From Microterricola viridarii (GTDB lineage Bacteria; Actinomycetota; Actinomycetes; Actinomycetales; Microbacteriaceae): 64,000 nt of DNA. Each line of letters opens with the position of its first letter. The stretch's first letter is position 1. Under the pieces are notes generated by a model. It saw nothing but the letters and a program-made list of their open reading frames with translations. It did not search any database and was not told the origin of the DNA. The position numbers and the translations under genes were made by a program. Positions 45,212 to 53,167 of this stretch are shown piece by piece. The DNA lies in assembly GCF_001542775.1 (NCBI RefSeq), contig NZ_CP014145.1, forward strand, positions 62,001 through 126,000. The letters run 5' to 3'.

Positions 45212-45249
45212 ATCGGGAGGCCGCTTTGGTTCAATGCTCGCCTCCCGAT
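45212..45249. repeat. 10-bp inverted repeat in the gap before the SseB-like gene
   Basis: ATCGGGAGGC at 45212-45221 and its complement at 45240-45249, spaced 18 bases, with a third direct copy of ATCGGGAGGC starting at 45193. It may be a weak terminator or remnant; no T run. Confidence 0.5.
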
Positions 45250-45375
45250 CCGCCGATTGCCGTCCAACGGGTCCCGCGGCGGAAGCGTCTCGGCCGGTCA
45301 GCCGCGCCGCGTTGTGGCGGGCCGCTCGCAGCGAACAGCCGGGACGGCGTCGCGCGCGCTCGGTAGGCTGGAGCA

Positions 45376-45842
45376 ATGGCATCCGGAGCTCAGAAGAAGT
45401 CGAAACGCGTGGGCGGAAACCCGGCGACCAGGGCCGCGAAGGCGGCGGCAGCCGCATCGAAGAACGCCGCCGAGATCTTCCGCTCGCAGGCGCTGGCCGA
45501 GGCGCTGGAGCGACAGGACATGGCCGCGGTCGCTCTGGCCCTCCGCAACGGCAACACGGTCGTGCCGCTGATGAACCCGGGGACCGTGACCGCCCGCTGG
45601 AATCCGGCGAGGTGTGGACCTACCGTGACCCGAACACCGGCGAGATCGCGCTGCTGCTGTTCAGCGACGCGCGCCACAAGCCGGCGAACCTGCCCCCGGC
45701 CGTCGGGCTGCAGGGCCCCGAGTGGCTGAAGACGTTCCTCGGCCGGTACGGCGAGCAGATCACCACGGTGTTCCTCGACATCGCCGGCCCGCACCCGATG
45801 CAGGCCTCCCCGGCCGAGCTGCTGGCCGCCCTCGAGCTCTAA
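45376..45842 (+). pseudogene. SseB-like protein gene, interrupted by a one-base frameshift
   Basis: The first frame gives MASGAQKKSKRVGGNPATRA, AEIFRSQALAEALERQDMAA and NGNTVVPLMNPGTVTAR. The second frame continues with ESGEVWTYRDPNTGEIALLL, FSDARHKPANLPPAVGLQGP and GRYGEQITTVFLDIAGPHPM to the stop at 45842. The span of 467 bases is one short of a multiple of three; one added base near 45591-45600 joins the frames smoothly (TAR-LESGEVWTY). It may be true mutation or a sequence error. The joined protein (about 155 residues) resembles SseB-domain proteins, whose role in Actinobacteria is not established. An Ala/Lys-rich N-terminal helix precedes the domain. Confidence 0.7.
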
Positions 45843-45859
45843 GTGGCGCTAGGAGCGGT

Positions 45860-47257
45860 TCAGAAGGCCCGGTCCAGCTCGCGCTCCCGGTTCTGCACTC
45901 GCTGTTCCCGTTGCTCGGCCGTCGTACCCGGGCCGGCCAACCGGAGGCGCTCAAGCGCCGCGGTGACGCTGCCGAGCTCGGCATCCAGAATCTTGTTGAA
46001 ACCCAGCCGCCGCGCCTCTGCCCCGCGCAGCTTGCCGGCCGTGACTGGCCGCACCTCGCCGGCCAGGCTGATCTCGCCGTAGGCGGCCATGTCGTGCGGA
46101 ACCGGCCGGTCGTGCATGGCGGAGGCGATGGCGACGGCGATCGCGAGGTCGGCCGCCGGCTCGTTCAGGCGCACCCCGCCGACGGTGGAGATGTAGACGT
46201 CGAGCTGGCCGACGCCGGAGAGCTTGGCGCGGCGCTCCAGCACGGCCAGAATCATGGCCACGCGGGACGGGTCGACGCCGTTCACGACCCGGCGCGGCTG
46301 CGGCCCGGTCGACTTGACCAGCAGCGCCTGCACCTCGACGGGCAGCGCGCGGCGCCCCTCCAGCGCCACGGTGACACAGGTGCCGCTGACACCGGTGGCC
46401 CCGCGGCTGAGGAACAACCCGCTCGGGTCGGGCACCTCGGCAATGCCGTCGCCGGTCATCTCGAAGCAGCCGACCTCGTCGGTCGGGCCGAAGCGGTTCT
46501 TGAGCGCGCGCACGAAGCGCAGCGCGGTCTGCCGGTCGCCCTCGAACTGGCAGACGACGTCGACGAGGTGCTCGAGCAGGCGCGGGCCGGCGATCGAGCC
46601 GTCCTTGGTGACGTGGCCGACGAGCAGTACGGGCAGGTGGCGGTCTTTCGCCACCCGGATCAGCGTGGACGCCACCTCGCGCACCTGGCTCGGCTGGCCG
46701 GCCAGGCCGTCGGAGAGTGAGCTGGCGACGGTCTGCACCGAGTCGACGATGAGCAGTTGCGGCTGCACGGCGTCGATCTGGCCGAGGATGGTGCCCAGAT
46801 CGGTCTCGGCGGCCAGAAAGAGGGTGGGCACGAGGGCGTTGGTGCGCTCGGCGCGCAACCGCACCTGCTGCACCGACTCCTCGGCACTGACGTAGAGCAC
46901 TCGCTGCCCGGTGGCCGCGGCGCGGGCCGCGACCTCCAGCAGCAGCGTGGACTTGCCGACGCCCGGCTCGCCGCTCAGCAGGATCGCCGCGCCGGGCACG
47001 ATGCCGCCGCCCAGCACCCGGTCGAACTCGTTGATGCCGCTCGGCCAGTGCTGCACCGACTCGGTCGTCACCTCGGTGATGGGGCGGGCGGAGCGGGCAT
47101 CCGAGATCTGCACCGGACGCAGCGCGCGGGCCGTGCCGGCCTGGTCGGCGACGTCGAGCACGGTGCCCCACTGCTGGCACTCGCCGCAGCGACCGACCCA
47201 GCGGATGCTGGTCCAGCCGCATTCGACGCAGCGGAAAGAACTCACTGATTTGGCCAT
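45860..47257 (-). CDS. radA: DNA repair protein RadA
   Basis: 465 residues. N-terminal C4 zinc finger (CVECGWTSIRWVGRCGECQQ), RecA-like ATPase with Walker A GEPGVGKST (about 95-103), the RadA-specific KNRFG motif (about 250), and a C-terminal Lon-like domain (DVYISTVGGVRLNEPAADLA). It drives branch migration in recombinational repair. ATG at 47257 starts MAKSVSSFRCVECGW, as in relatives; the longer frame runs into the tRNA-Ser region. Convergent with the SseB-like pseudogene 17 bases away. Confidence 0.96.
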   Translation of the reverse strand: MAKSVSSFRCVECGWTSIRWVGRCGECQQWGTVLDVADQAGTARALRPVQISDARSARPITEVTTESVQHWPSGINEFDRVLGGGIVPGAAILLSGEPGVGKSTLLLEVAARAAATGQRVLYVSAEESVQQVRLRAERTNALVPTLFLAAETDLGTILGQIDAVQPQLLIVDSVQTVASSLSDGLAGQPSQVREVASTLIRVAKDRHLPVLLVGHVTKDGSIAGPRLLEHLVDVVCQFEGDRQTALRFVRALKNRFGPTDEVGCFEMTGDGIAEVPDPSGLFLSRGATGVSGTCVTVALEGRRALPVEVQALLVKSTGPQPRRVVNGVDPSRVAMILAVLERRAKLSGVGQLDVYISTVGGVRLNEPAADLAIAVAIASAMHDRPVPHDMAAYGEISLAGEVRPVTAGKLRGAEARRLGFNKILDAELGSVTAALERLRLAGPGTTAEQREQRVQNRERELDRAF

Positions 47258-47350
47258 GTTCCGAGGGTAGCCTGCCCCTCCGACACGGCCTCGACACGCG
47301 CGCAGGCGCTCGATTCGCGCTGAAAGCCGCTGGCTACTAAACTCGTCCTC

Positions 47351-47440
47351 GGTACCGTGTCCGAGCGGCCGAAGGTGCAACTCTCGAAAAGTTGTGTGGG
47401 TGAAAGTCCACCGTGGGTTCAAATCCCACCGGTACCGCCA
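47351..47440 (+). tRNA. tRNA-Ser (CGA), CCA encoded
   Basis: 87-base class II tRNA plus encoded CCA (47438-47440). Acceptor GGTACCG/CGGTACC, discriminator G; anticodon loop CTCGAAA gives CGA; long variable arm after the anticodon stem; T loop GGTTCAAATCC. The other tRNAs in this window do not encode CCA. Confidence 0.95.
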
Positions 47441-47441
47441 T

Positions 47442-47490
47442 AGAAAACCCCCTGGATCTCAGTGAAAACTGCAGAGCCGGGGGGTTTTCT
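47442..47490 (+). terminator. terminator after tRNA-Ser
   Basis: Arms AGAAAACCCCC (47442-47452) and its complement (47480-47490) enclose a 27-base loop; the right arm ends GGGGGTTTTCT, with the T run inside the stem. It starts two bases after CCA. Confidence 0.75.
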
Positions 47491-47612
47491 GCATGCCAGG
47501 GGTGTGCGTCTGACGAGTGCCTTAACACGGTTGGCGCCGTCTCCGCAAGGGTCTGCGCCGGGCAATCGAACTTCGGTAGCGTCTCGCGAAGGGTTCTCCG
47601 GTTCACGTCGCA

Positions 47613-47647
47613 GTGCCCGCTATCCGTAACGTGCCCGCTATCCGTAA
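47613..47647 (+). repeat. 17-bp direct repeat before a small membrane protein operon
   Basis: GTGCCCGCTATCCGTAA occurs at 47613-47629 and again at 47631-47647, one base apart; the second copy runs into the AAGGAG ribosome site. Position suggests a duplicated operator or promoter half, function unknown. Confidence 0.85.
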
Positions 47648-47659
47648 AGGAGCATCAGA

Positions 47660-47824
47660 GTGAATATCTTGCTAATCATCGTCATTGTCGTAGCGATCGT
47701 GCTCGCCATCACGGGAGGGCTGGTTCAGTCGCTGAACTTCCTGCTCTGGGTGGGCGCCGTTCTACTCATTCTCGCGGTCATCGCCTGGTTGATCCGAGCG
47801 GTTTCGGGACGGAAGGTCGGCTGA
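47660..47824 (+). CDS. small membrane protein (54 residues)
   Basis: Two transmembrane helices: NILLIIVIVVAIVLAITGGL and FLLWVGAVLLILAVIAWLIR, with a basic C-terminus. GTG start preceded by AAGGAG at a spacing of 7. Stop overlaps the DUF6458 start by one base (TGATG), so the two are a coupled pair. No family assigned with confidence. Confidence 0.75.
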   Translation: MNILLIIVIVVAIVLAITGGLVQSLNFLLWVGAVLLILAVIAWLIRAVSGRKVG

Positions 47825-48075
47825 TGAGCATCGGTCTGGGGATCGCGCTGATCGCGATCGGGGCCATTTTGGTCTATGCACTCGACATCACCGTCGACTG
47901 GATCGATATCGACATGGTCGGCTACATCTTGATGGGCGCGGGCGTCGTTGTCGTGCTCCTCGGCATCGTCCTGTTGGCGCGCCGTCGGCGGAGCGTCGCG
48001 ACGACGCACACGCAGGTCGACCCGGCCAGCGGTGAGCGGATCACTCGCAGTGAGCAGTCCACTCCCGAGATCTGA
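47824..48075 (+). CDS. DUF6458 family small membrane protein
   Basis: 83 residues. MSIGLGIALIAIGAILVYAL and DMVGYILMGAGVVVVLLGIV are two transmembrane helices joined by DITVDWIDI, followed by a polar tail after RRRRS. This helix-WIDIDMVGYILMGAG-helix pattern is the DUF6458 signature in Actinobacteria. Function unknown. Coupled to the 54-residue gene; terminator 15 bases beyond the stop. Confidence 0.85.
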   Translation: MSIGLGIALIAIGAILVYALDITVDWIDIDMVGYILMGAGVVVVLLGIVLLARRRRSVATTHTQVDPASGERITRSEQSTPEI

Positions 48076-48089
48076 GCCGCACATGCCAC

Positions 48090-48129
48090 GAGGGCTGCCA
48101 CGCATCTGAAAAGATGCGGGGCAGCCCTC
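48090..48129 (+). terminator. terminator of the DUF6458 transcript
   Basis: GAGGGCTGCC and CGCATC pair with GATGCG and GGCAGCCCTC around TGAAAA, with one mismatched pair. It lies just after the stop codon. Confidence 0.75.
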
Positions 48130-48390
48130 TGTCGTTCTCGCGTGGCCGCCGTGTGCGCGGAGCACTGCCGACCGGCGCTTCGGGGCGGGCCTCACAGGCG
48201 CACACCTTATTCACAGGTATGCGCCTGCTGGCCAGCTTCCACGCGGAAGTGCCTCCAGTAGAAAGCGGAGGCTACCCCCGAATGGGTTGCATTTGGTTGA
48301 GCGGAGTGGGACGGTGGTATCCGTTCGACGTTCAACGCCGAGCGGGAGTCAGGCCCGAAACACCCGACTCCCAAACGAAGGGATATGACC
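48130..48390. other. intergenic region before the first GlsB/YeaQ gene
   Basis: About 260 bases. Between 48290 and 48330 the sequence GGTTGAGCGG, then GGTGGTATCC is reminiscent of actinobacterial SigB-type promoters (GNNT, about 15 bases, GGGTAT); this is weak. Nothing coding recognised. Local dyad symmetry is limited. Confidence 0.3.
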
Positions 48391-48657
48391 ATGGGGTTCT
48401 TCGCATTTCTCCTCCTCGGCTTGCTCGCCGGGGCCATCGCCAAGCTGATTCTGCCCGGAGACCAGGGCGGCGGGTGGTTCGCCACCTTGCTGCTCGGAGT
48501 GCTCGGCGCAATGCTCGGCGGCTGGTTGGGTGGGCTGCTGTTCAATGCCAACCTCGAAGACTTCTGGTCGATCCAGACCTGGCTTCTTGCGATCGGAGGA
48601 GCAATAGTCGTGCTCCTGGTCTGGGGGCTCATCGTCGGTCGCAAGAAGGCTGCATAG
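48391..48657 (+). CDS. GlsB/YeaQ/YmgE family stress-response membrane protein
   Basis: 88 residues, three transmembrane helices: MGFFAFLLLGLLAGAIAKL, WFATLLLGVLGAMLGGWLGG, TWLLAIGGAIVVLLVWGLI. GDQGGGW between the first two helices is the family signature. The ATG at 48391 is preferred because GAAGGG lies 8 bases upstream; ATG at 48385 is too close. The product is a small transglycosylase-associated-type protein tied to stress in other bacteria. A paralogue with about 88 percent identity is at 56390. A strong terminator follows. Confidence 0.92.
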   Translation: MGFFAFLLLGLLAGAIAKLILPGDQGGGWFATLLLGVLGAMLGGWLGGLLFNANLEDFWSIQTWLLAIGGAIVVLLVWGLIVGRKKAA

Positions 48658-48719
48658 TCGCAGCCACCACGGGTCCGGGCTGTTTGGGGCTCTCTGAGCC
48701 GGCCCGCGACCTCGGATTT

Positions 48720-48751
48720 CCCCCTGTCTCTTCTTGAGACAGGGGGTTTTT
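48720..48751 (+). terminator. rho-independent terminator after the first GlsB gene
   Basis: CCCCCTGTCTC, TTCTT loop, GAGACAGGGGG, then TTTTT. Textbook structure. Confidence 0.92.
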
Positions 48752-48783
48752 CGTGCCTGTACGCCCGCGGCACGTCAGTCAGC

Positions 48784-49746
48784 TCAGTCGCCCGGAGCGA
48801 TCATCGCCAGCGTGCCAGAGGTCATGTCGGCGCGGAAGCAATCGCCGACGCGTTGCCGGTCCGAGGTCTGGGCGCCAGGCAGGAACGCGAGTCGGAGGTA
48901 CGGGAACGGCTCCTCGACGCGGACGATGGAAGCCTGATCAACGGCAGGGTCGGCGACGCAGGCATCCGGTGCGTCGTCCGGCGCCCAGTCGGCCAGCTCG
49001 ATGGCGTAGGTGTCGCCGTACCGCCAAGCCTCGATGGAGACGGCGTCCGGGGGCCCAGCCTCGTCGAGGTCGGGGAGGCCCATGGTGTTCCAGTACTCGA
49101 CGGTGGCTCTGAACTCGATGACCTGATTGGCCCCGGTGGCCTGGATGTCATCGGCGGTGAGGTGGGCGGCGCTGGTGTCGGCACTGGGGCCGACATCGAG
49201 GTTCCCCTCGAACGGGGCGTGCCAAGTATCCGGTTCGAGCGCAAAGGCATACACGGCAAATTCAACGGGGCCCTCGTGCCCGCCTCCGCGGAGCGACGCG
49301 ATCTCGGGATCCTCCCGCACCGGCGGGTAGATGCGCATCAGGTCTCGCACCATGCCGCCGGGGTAGAACGGGAGCTCCGTGGTCGCCATCTCGGCGTCGA
49401 TGGCCGGGGCGAGCTCGTGCAGCGTCCGGGCATCGGGGATGACGGCGACGGTCGTCCACGACGTCCAGCAGCGGTAGCCCAGGTCTTTTCGGTCGTCGAA
49501 CCACCAGTTCTCCGCGGTGTCGCAGCTGTCCTGCTGCAGATCGCCCAGCACAATGACGCGGTCGGAGAGAACGAGCCGGGTCCGCATCTCCGTGAGCTGC
49601 GCCAGGGCCACGGCACGTGCCTCAGGGATGCCCGGATCGGTCGGCGAGCGGTGAGGCTGAAATGAGATGCACCCGGTGAGCGCCAGCGTGAGCAACGCCA
49701 CGGTCGCGACCGCGAACACTGACCGTCGTGCGAAGGTGCGCGTCAC
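48784..49746 (-). CDS. putative lipoprotein of unknown function
   Basis: 320 residues. Signal with lipobox LALTGCIS (Cys about 26). The mature part has QLTEMRTRLVLSDRVIVLGD, DDRKDLGYRCWTSWTTVAVI, and two later Cys residues (DACVADP, GDCFRADM). It does not match a family known to me; overall it looks globular and extracytoplasmic. GTG start assumed from the lipobox position. Lies downstream (same strand) of the two-component system? No: it is transcribed the same way as that system and follows it by 97 bases, so it may be a member of that regulon. Confidence 0.6.
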   Translation of the reverse strand: MTRTFARRSVFAVATVALLTLALTGCISFQPHRSPTDPGIPEARAVALAQLTEMRTRLVLSDRVIVLGDLQQDSCDTAENWWFDDRKDLGYRCWTSWTTVAVIPDARTLHELAPAIDAEMATTELPFYPGGMVRDLMRIYPPVREDPEIASLRGGGHEGPVEFAVYAFALEPDTWHAPFEGNLDVGPSADTSAAHLTADDIQATGANQVIEFRATVEYWNTMGLPDLDEAGPPDAVSIEAWRYGDTYAIELADWAPDDAPDACVADPAVDQASIVRVEEPFPYLRLAFLPGAQTSDRQRVGDCFRADMTSGTLAMIAPGD

Positions 49747-49843
49747 CCGGTCACTTTACCGACACGCGGGCGGCTGCAGCGGCATTTCGCAGACGTATCT
49801 CCGCCGCGCGGCCGGGGGGCAGTCTGGCCAGGAGCGGGCCGGC

Positions 49844-51268
49844 CTATCGCGTTGCTGGTGCCGTCGGCGGCACCTCGGCTGGCGGAAGCGTGATCGTCAC
49901 CGTCAGGCCGGTGCCCGGACGGTTGCCCAGTTCGATCGTGCCGTCGGCGTTCGCGACGATCGCCGCGACGATGGCCAGGCCGAGCCCGGTGCCCCGGCCG
50001 GCCGCGCGGGCGGCGTCGCCGCGGCTGAACCGCTCGAAGGCATGCGCCTCGAAACCCGGGTCCAAGCCGCCCCCGGTGTCGACGACGCGCAGCACCAGGC
50101 TGCCGCGCGTGAGCGCGAGCGACACGGAGAGCACCCCGCCGCCCGGCATGGCCGTCACCGCATTGCTGGCGAGGTTGTCGATGATGCGGCCGAAATCCTC
50201 CGCCTTGACGGCGTACACGGGGCCGCCGCCGGGCGGGAGCGTGCTCTCATAACTCAGCTCGACACCGGCGTCGCCGTGCCGGAAGCGCGCCCGCTCCACG
50301 GCATCCCGTGCCTCCCGGTCGAGCTCCGCGGCCGTCGAGCGGTCGCCACCCCTGGCCTCCTCTGCCTCCAGACTGGAGAGCTCGAGAAGTGAGTTCACCA
50401 GCGCCGTCAGCCGCGCGACGTTGCGCCGGGCCCCCTCGACGTCGCCCAGCAGCTGCTCGACCGATGAGGCCTCGGCGGCGGCCAGCTGCAGCTGCATGGT
50501 GAGGATCGCCAGCGGCGTGCGCAGTTCGTGGCTGGCATCCGACACCAGCTGTCGCTCGCGCAACGCCGAGGCTCGCAGCCGCACGATCAGCTCGTTGAGG
50601 GTCTCGGCGAGCTCCGAGATCTCATCCCGCGCGGATGCCACGGGCAGCAGCTCGGTGCCGGAGCTCGCGCTCAGCTCCTCAGCGCTGGCACGCAGCCGCT
50701 TCACGGGGGCGAGAGCGGCGGTGGTGAGCAGCCACGCGGTTGCCGCCGTGCCCAACACGATGACGGCGAGCGCGACGATCAGCAGCACACGCATTTGGCC
50801 GAGCACCGTGGCCTCCTCATGGCCGCTGCGCGCCGCGACGACATGCCATTCCTCGCCGTTCACCGTGACCGGTGTGGAGAGCACCAGGTAGCTGATGCCG
50901 GCCGACTCCGGGTTGTCGGGCGTCACCTGCTGCGGCGAGTGGCCTTCGAGCAGGCTCGGCAGCATGTCGCGCAGCGCGCTGGGCAGGGTGTTGACGGGGG
51001 TGCTGCCGTCCGGGGCGACCACGGCCACGTGCTGCGCCAGGCCGGGCGCATCGAACGGCTCGCCCGCCTCGTTGACCAGCGCCGTGAGGTAGCCGGCGCT
51101 ATCGCTCTCCAGCACGGCAACCGAGCCGTCGCGCACGATGCGCTCGATCTGCGCGTTGATCACGATGCCGGCGGCGAGCGAGATGAGCAGGGCGATGAGC
51201 AAACTGCCGCCGGCAATCCTGTTGCGGATCGTCGGCATCCGTCTCAGCGGGTTGCGCATCTGTGCCAC
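49844..51268 (-). CDS. sensor histidine kinase
   Basis: 474 residues. Two transmembrane helices (about 20-40, 158-180) bracket an extracytoplasmic sensing domain of about 115 residues; HAMP, then HisKA with SDASHELRTPLA (phosphorylated His about 246), N-box DNLASNAV, D/G boxes DTGGGLDPG and GRGTGLGLAIV. It acts with the response regulator upstream (6-base gap). GTG at 51268 or ATG at 51259 could be the start. The sensor domain shows no identifiable ligand pocket, so the signal is unknown. Envelope-sensing types have this layout. Confidence 0.94.
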   Translation of the reverse strand: MAQMRNPLRRMPTIRNRIAGGSLLIALLISLAAGIVINAQIERIVRDGSVAVLESDSAGYLTALVNEAGEPFDAPGLAQHVAVVAPDGSTPVNTLPSALRDMLPSLLEGHSPQQVTPDNPESAGISYLVLSTPVTVNGEEWHVVAARSGHEEATVLGQMRVLLIVALAVIVLGTAATAWLLTTAALAPVKRLRASAEELSASSGTELLPVASARDEISELAETLNELIVRLRASALRERQLVSDASHELRTPLAILTMQLQLAAAEASSVEQLLGDVEGARRNVARLTALVNSLLELSSLEAEEARGGDRSTAAELDREARDAVERARFRHGDAGVELSYESTLPPGGGPVYAVKAEDFGRIIDNLASNAVTAMPGGGVLSVSLALTRGSLVLRVVDTGGGLDPGFEAHAFERFSRGDAARAAGRGTGLGLAIVAAIVANADGTIELGNRPGTGLTVTITLPPAEVPPTAPATR

Positions 51269-51274
51269 TCGGCG

Positions 51275-51952
51275 TCACTCTGCCGTGGCGGCGAGCCGGA
51301 ATCCGACCCCGCGTTCGGTCACAATCTGCACGCCGCTCTCGGTGTGCTCGAGTTTGCGGCGCAGATAGCTCACATACTGGTCGACGACGTTGGGGTCGAT
51401 GTGCTCGCTGGTCTCCCACACCTGGGCGAGCAGCTCGGAGCGGGTCACCGTCTCGCCGGCGCGGGTGGCCAGCGCGCGCAACACGTCGAACTCGGTGCGG
51501 CTGAGCGCGAGCTCACGCTCGCCGGCCGTCGCCCGGTGGCGCAGCAGATCGATGGTGAGCCTGCCCACGCTGAGGGTGCGCGGTGCGGTGAGCGCATCGC
51601 GCCGTCGCACCGCCCGGATGCGCGCGGACAGTTCGGCGATGTCGAAGGGTTTGATCATGTAGTCGTCGGCACCGGCATCGAGGCCGCGGACCCGGTCGCC
51701 GACGGCATCCCGCGCGGTCAACAGGATGACGGCCATGGTGGAGTCGTGTGCCTTCAACCGCCTGCTCAGCTCGAAGCCGGACATGCCGGGCAGCATGACG
51801 TCGACGACGGCCAACTCGAAGTCGGTGTCAGCGAGCAGGGCCATGGCGGCGATGCCGTCGTGGGCCTCACTGATCTGGTGCCCGTCGGCGCCGAGCCCGC
51901 GGCGGAGCAGGGCGGTGAGCTCCGGCTCGTCGTCGACGACCAGTATCCGCAT
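51275..51952 (-). CDS. OmpR/PhoB-family response regulator
   Basis: 225 residues from ATG at 51952, chosen for AAGGAG 6 bases upstream; the open frame continues 45 codons more without support. Receiver: MRILVVDDEPELTALLRRGL, phospho-acceptor Asp in AVVDVMLPGMSG (about 51), switch LLTARD, Lys in MIKPFDIAEL. Winged-helix output: RTLSVGRLTIDLLRHRATAG, LSRTEFDVLRALATRAGETV, VDQYVSYLRRKLE, IVTERGVGFRLAA. DNA-binding activator or repressor paired with the kinase at 49844. Possible target genes are the neighbouring membrane proteins. Confidence 0.95.
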   Translation of the reverse strand: MRILVVDDEPELTALLRRGLGADGHQISEAHDGIAAMALLADTDFELAVVDVMLPGMSGFELSRRLKAHDSTMAVILLTARDAVGDRVRGLDAGADDYMIKPFDIAELSARIRAVRRRDALTAPRTLSVGRLTIDLLRHRATAGERELALSRTEFDVLRALATRAGETVTRSELLAQVWETSEHIDPNVVDQYVSYLRRKLEHTESGVQIVTERGVGFRLAATAE

Positions 51953-52090
51953 GCCTGCTCCTTCGGATGGTGATGACGACGGCGATGAGGGCATCCGCTG
52001 TGCGCCGGGCCGCTCGTGACCTGCCTGCGGCTGGTCTGCGCGCACCGGCTCTGCGCGGCCGTCTTCAGCACTCATTGTTCTGCACACATC

Positions 52091-52957
52091 CTAGAGCTCG
52101 AGTTGCGGTACCCCGCCGGGAACGGGGCGGACAGCGAGGGGAGTACTGAGCGCCCGGCGCTGGCGGGCGAGCTGCTGGGTCAGGAATATGACCAGGCCGA
52201 CGATGACCACCAGGAAGATCGCGCTGGTCGTCGTCGTGCCGAGGCCGAGACCACCGTCGGCCCGCGGCTGCGAGGCGAGGTCGCCGAGCGAGGCGCCGAG
52301 CGGGCGGGTGAGCACGTACGCGGCCCAGAAACAGACGACCGCGTTCGCCTGGAACACGAAGAATGCCAGGGCGACGGCGGCGATCAGCGCGCCGAACAGC
52401 GCTGCAGCGACGAGGTAGCCGAGCCCGAGCGCCTCCGCGGCCAGATCGCCGGCGGCGGTGCCCAGCGCGAAGGTGAGCAGGATGGCGAGCCAGTAGAAGC
52501 CCTCGCGCCGTCGGGTGACGATGGAATGGATTGACAGGGTGCCCTCCCGGGCGTACCAGAAGGTGAAGACTGCAGCCAGCAGCACCGAGAAGCCGAGCGT
52601 CGACACCCAGAGCGGCACGCCGGCGGCATCCGTCAGGGTGTCGGTGAGCAGTGTGCCGACGACGCTGATTAACACCACGGCGCTCCAATAGACGGCCGGA
52701 ACGTAGCGGCGGGTGCCGAACTGCAGGGCGAGCACGACCACGAACAGCCCGGTCATCACGAGTGCCGTGAGGCCGAGGCCGAGGCCGAGCGTGTCGTTGA
52801 GGTAATCGGCGGCCGTCTCGCCGACGGTGGTCGAGAACACCTTGATGACCCAGAAGGCCAACGTGATCTGAGGGACTTTGCTGCGAAAGAGGTCGCTCAT
52901 GAGCGTCGATTCGCCGGGGTCGGTGGCGGGCGTTGCCGTGTGCGCTGAGGGTGTCAT
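52091..52957 (-). CDS. COG4705-like polytopic membrane protein
   Basis: 288 residues with about eight hydrophobic segments in two similar halves: ITLAFWVIKVFSTTVGETAA, DYLNDTLGLGLGLT in the first and WLAILLTFALGTAAGDLAAE, ALGLGYLVAAALFGALIA in the second. The internal duplication and the TTVGETAADY / TAAGDLAAE pair recall COG4705 membrane proteins of unknown function. ATG at 52957, or an ATG at 52900 (MSDLFRSK). It lies 138 bases upstream of the response regulator gene on the same strand and may be part of its operon or regulon. Confidence 0.7.
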   Translation of the reverse strand: MTPSAHTATPATDPGESTLMSDLFRSKVPQITLAFWVIKVFSTTVGETAADYLNDTLGLGLGLTALVMTGLFVVVLALQFGTRRYVPAVYWSAVVLISVVGTLLTDTLTDAAGVPLWVSTLGFSVLLAAVFTFWYAREGTLSIHSIVTRRREGFYWLAILLTFALGTAAGDLAAEALGLGYLVAAALFGALIAAVALAFFVFQANAVVCFWAAYVLTRPLGASLGDLASQPRADGGLGLGTTTTSAIFLVVIVGLVIFLTQQLARQRRALSTPLAVRPVPGGVPQLEL

Positions 52958-53167
52958 GGGCTTACCGTCTCGGGGCGCGCTGGAGCGATGCTGTGCACCG
53001 GGGTCGCCTCATCTGAGCGAATTCACAGACACGCGGACTGAACTGGGCACTCTGAAAGGGCTCTCACGAAACGCTCATCTGGATTCATGCCAGGTTCAGT
53101 CGGCACTCAGACGATGAGAGTGGCTGATCCCGCGAGCGAAAGTCGCGGCGAAAGAGAGGGGCACGGC

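Noticed and set aside
47351..47660. Integration site of a mobile element at tRNA-Ser
   Set aside because: No integrase, no duplicated tRNA 3' end and no foreign-looking genes follow the tRNA.
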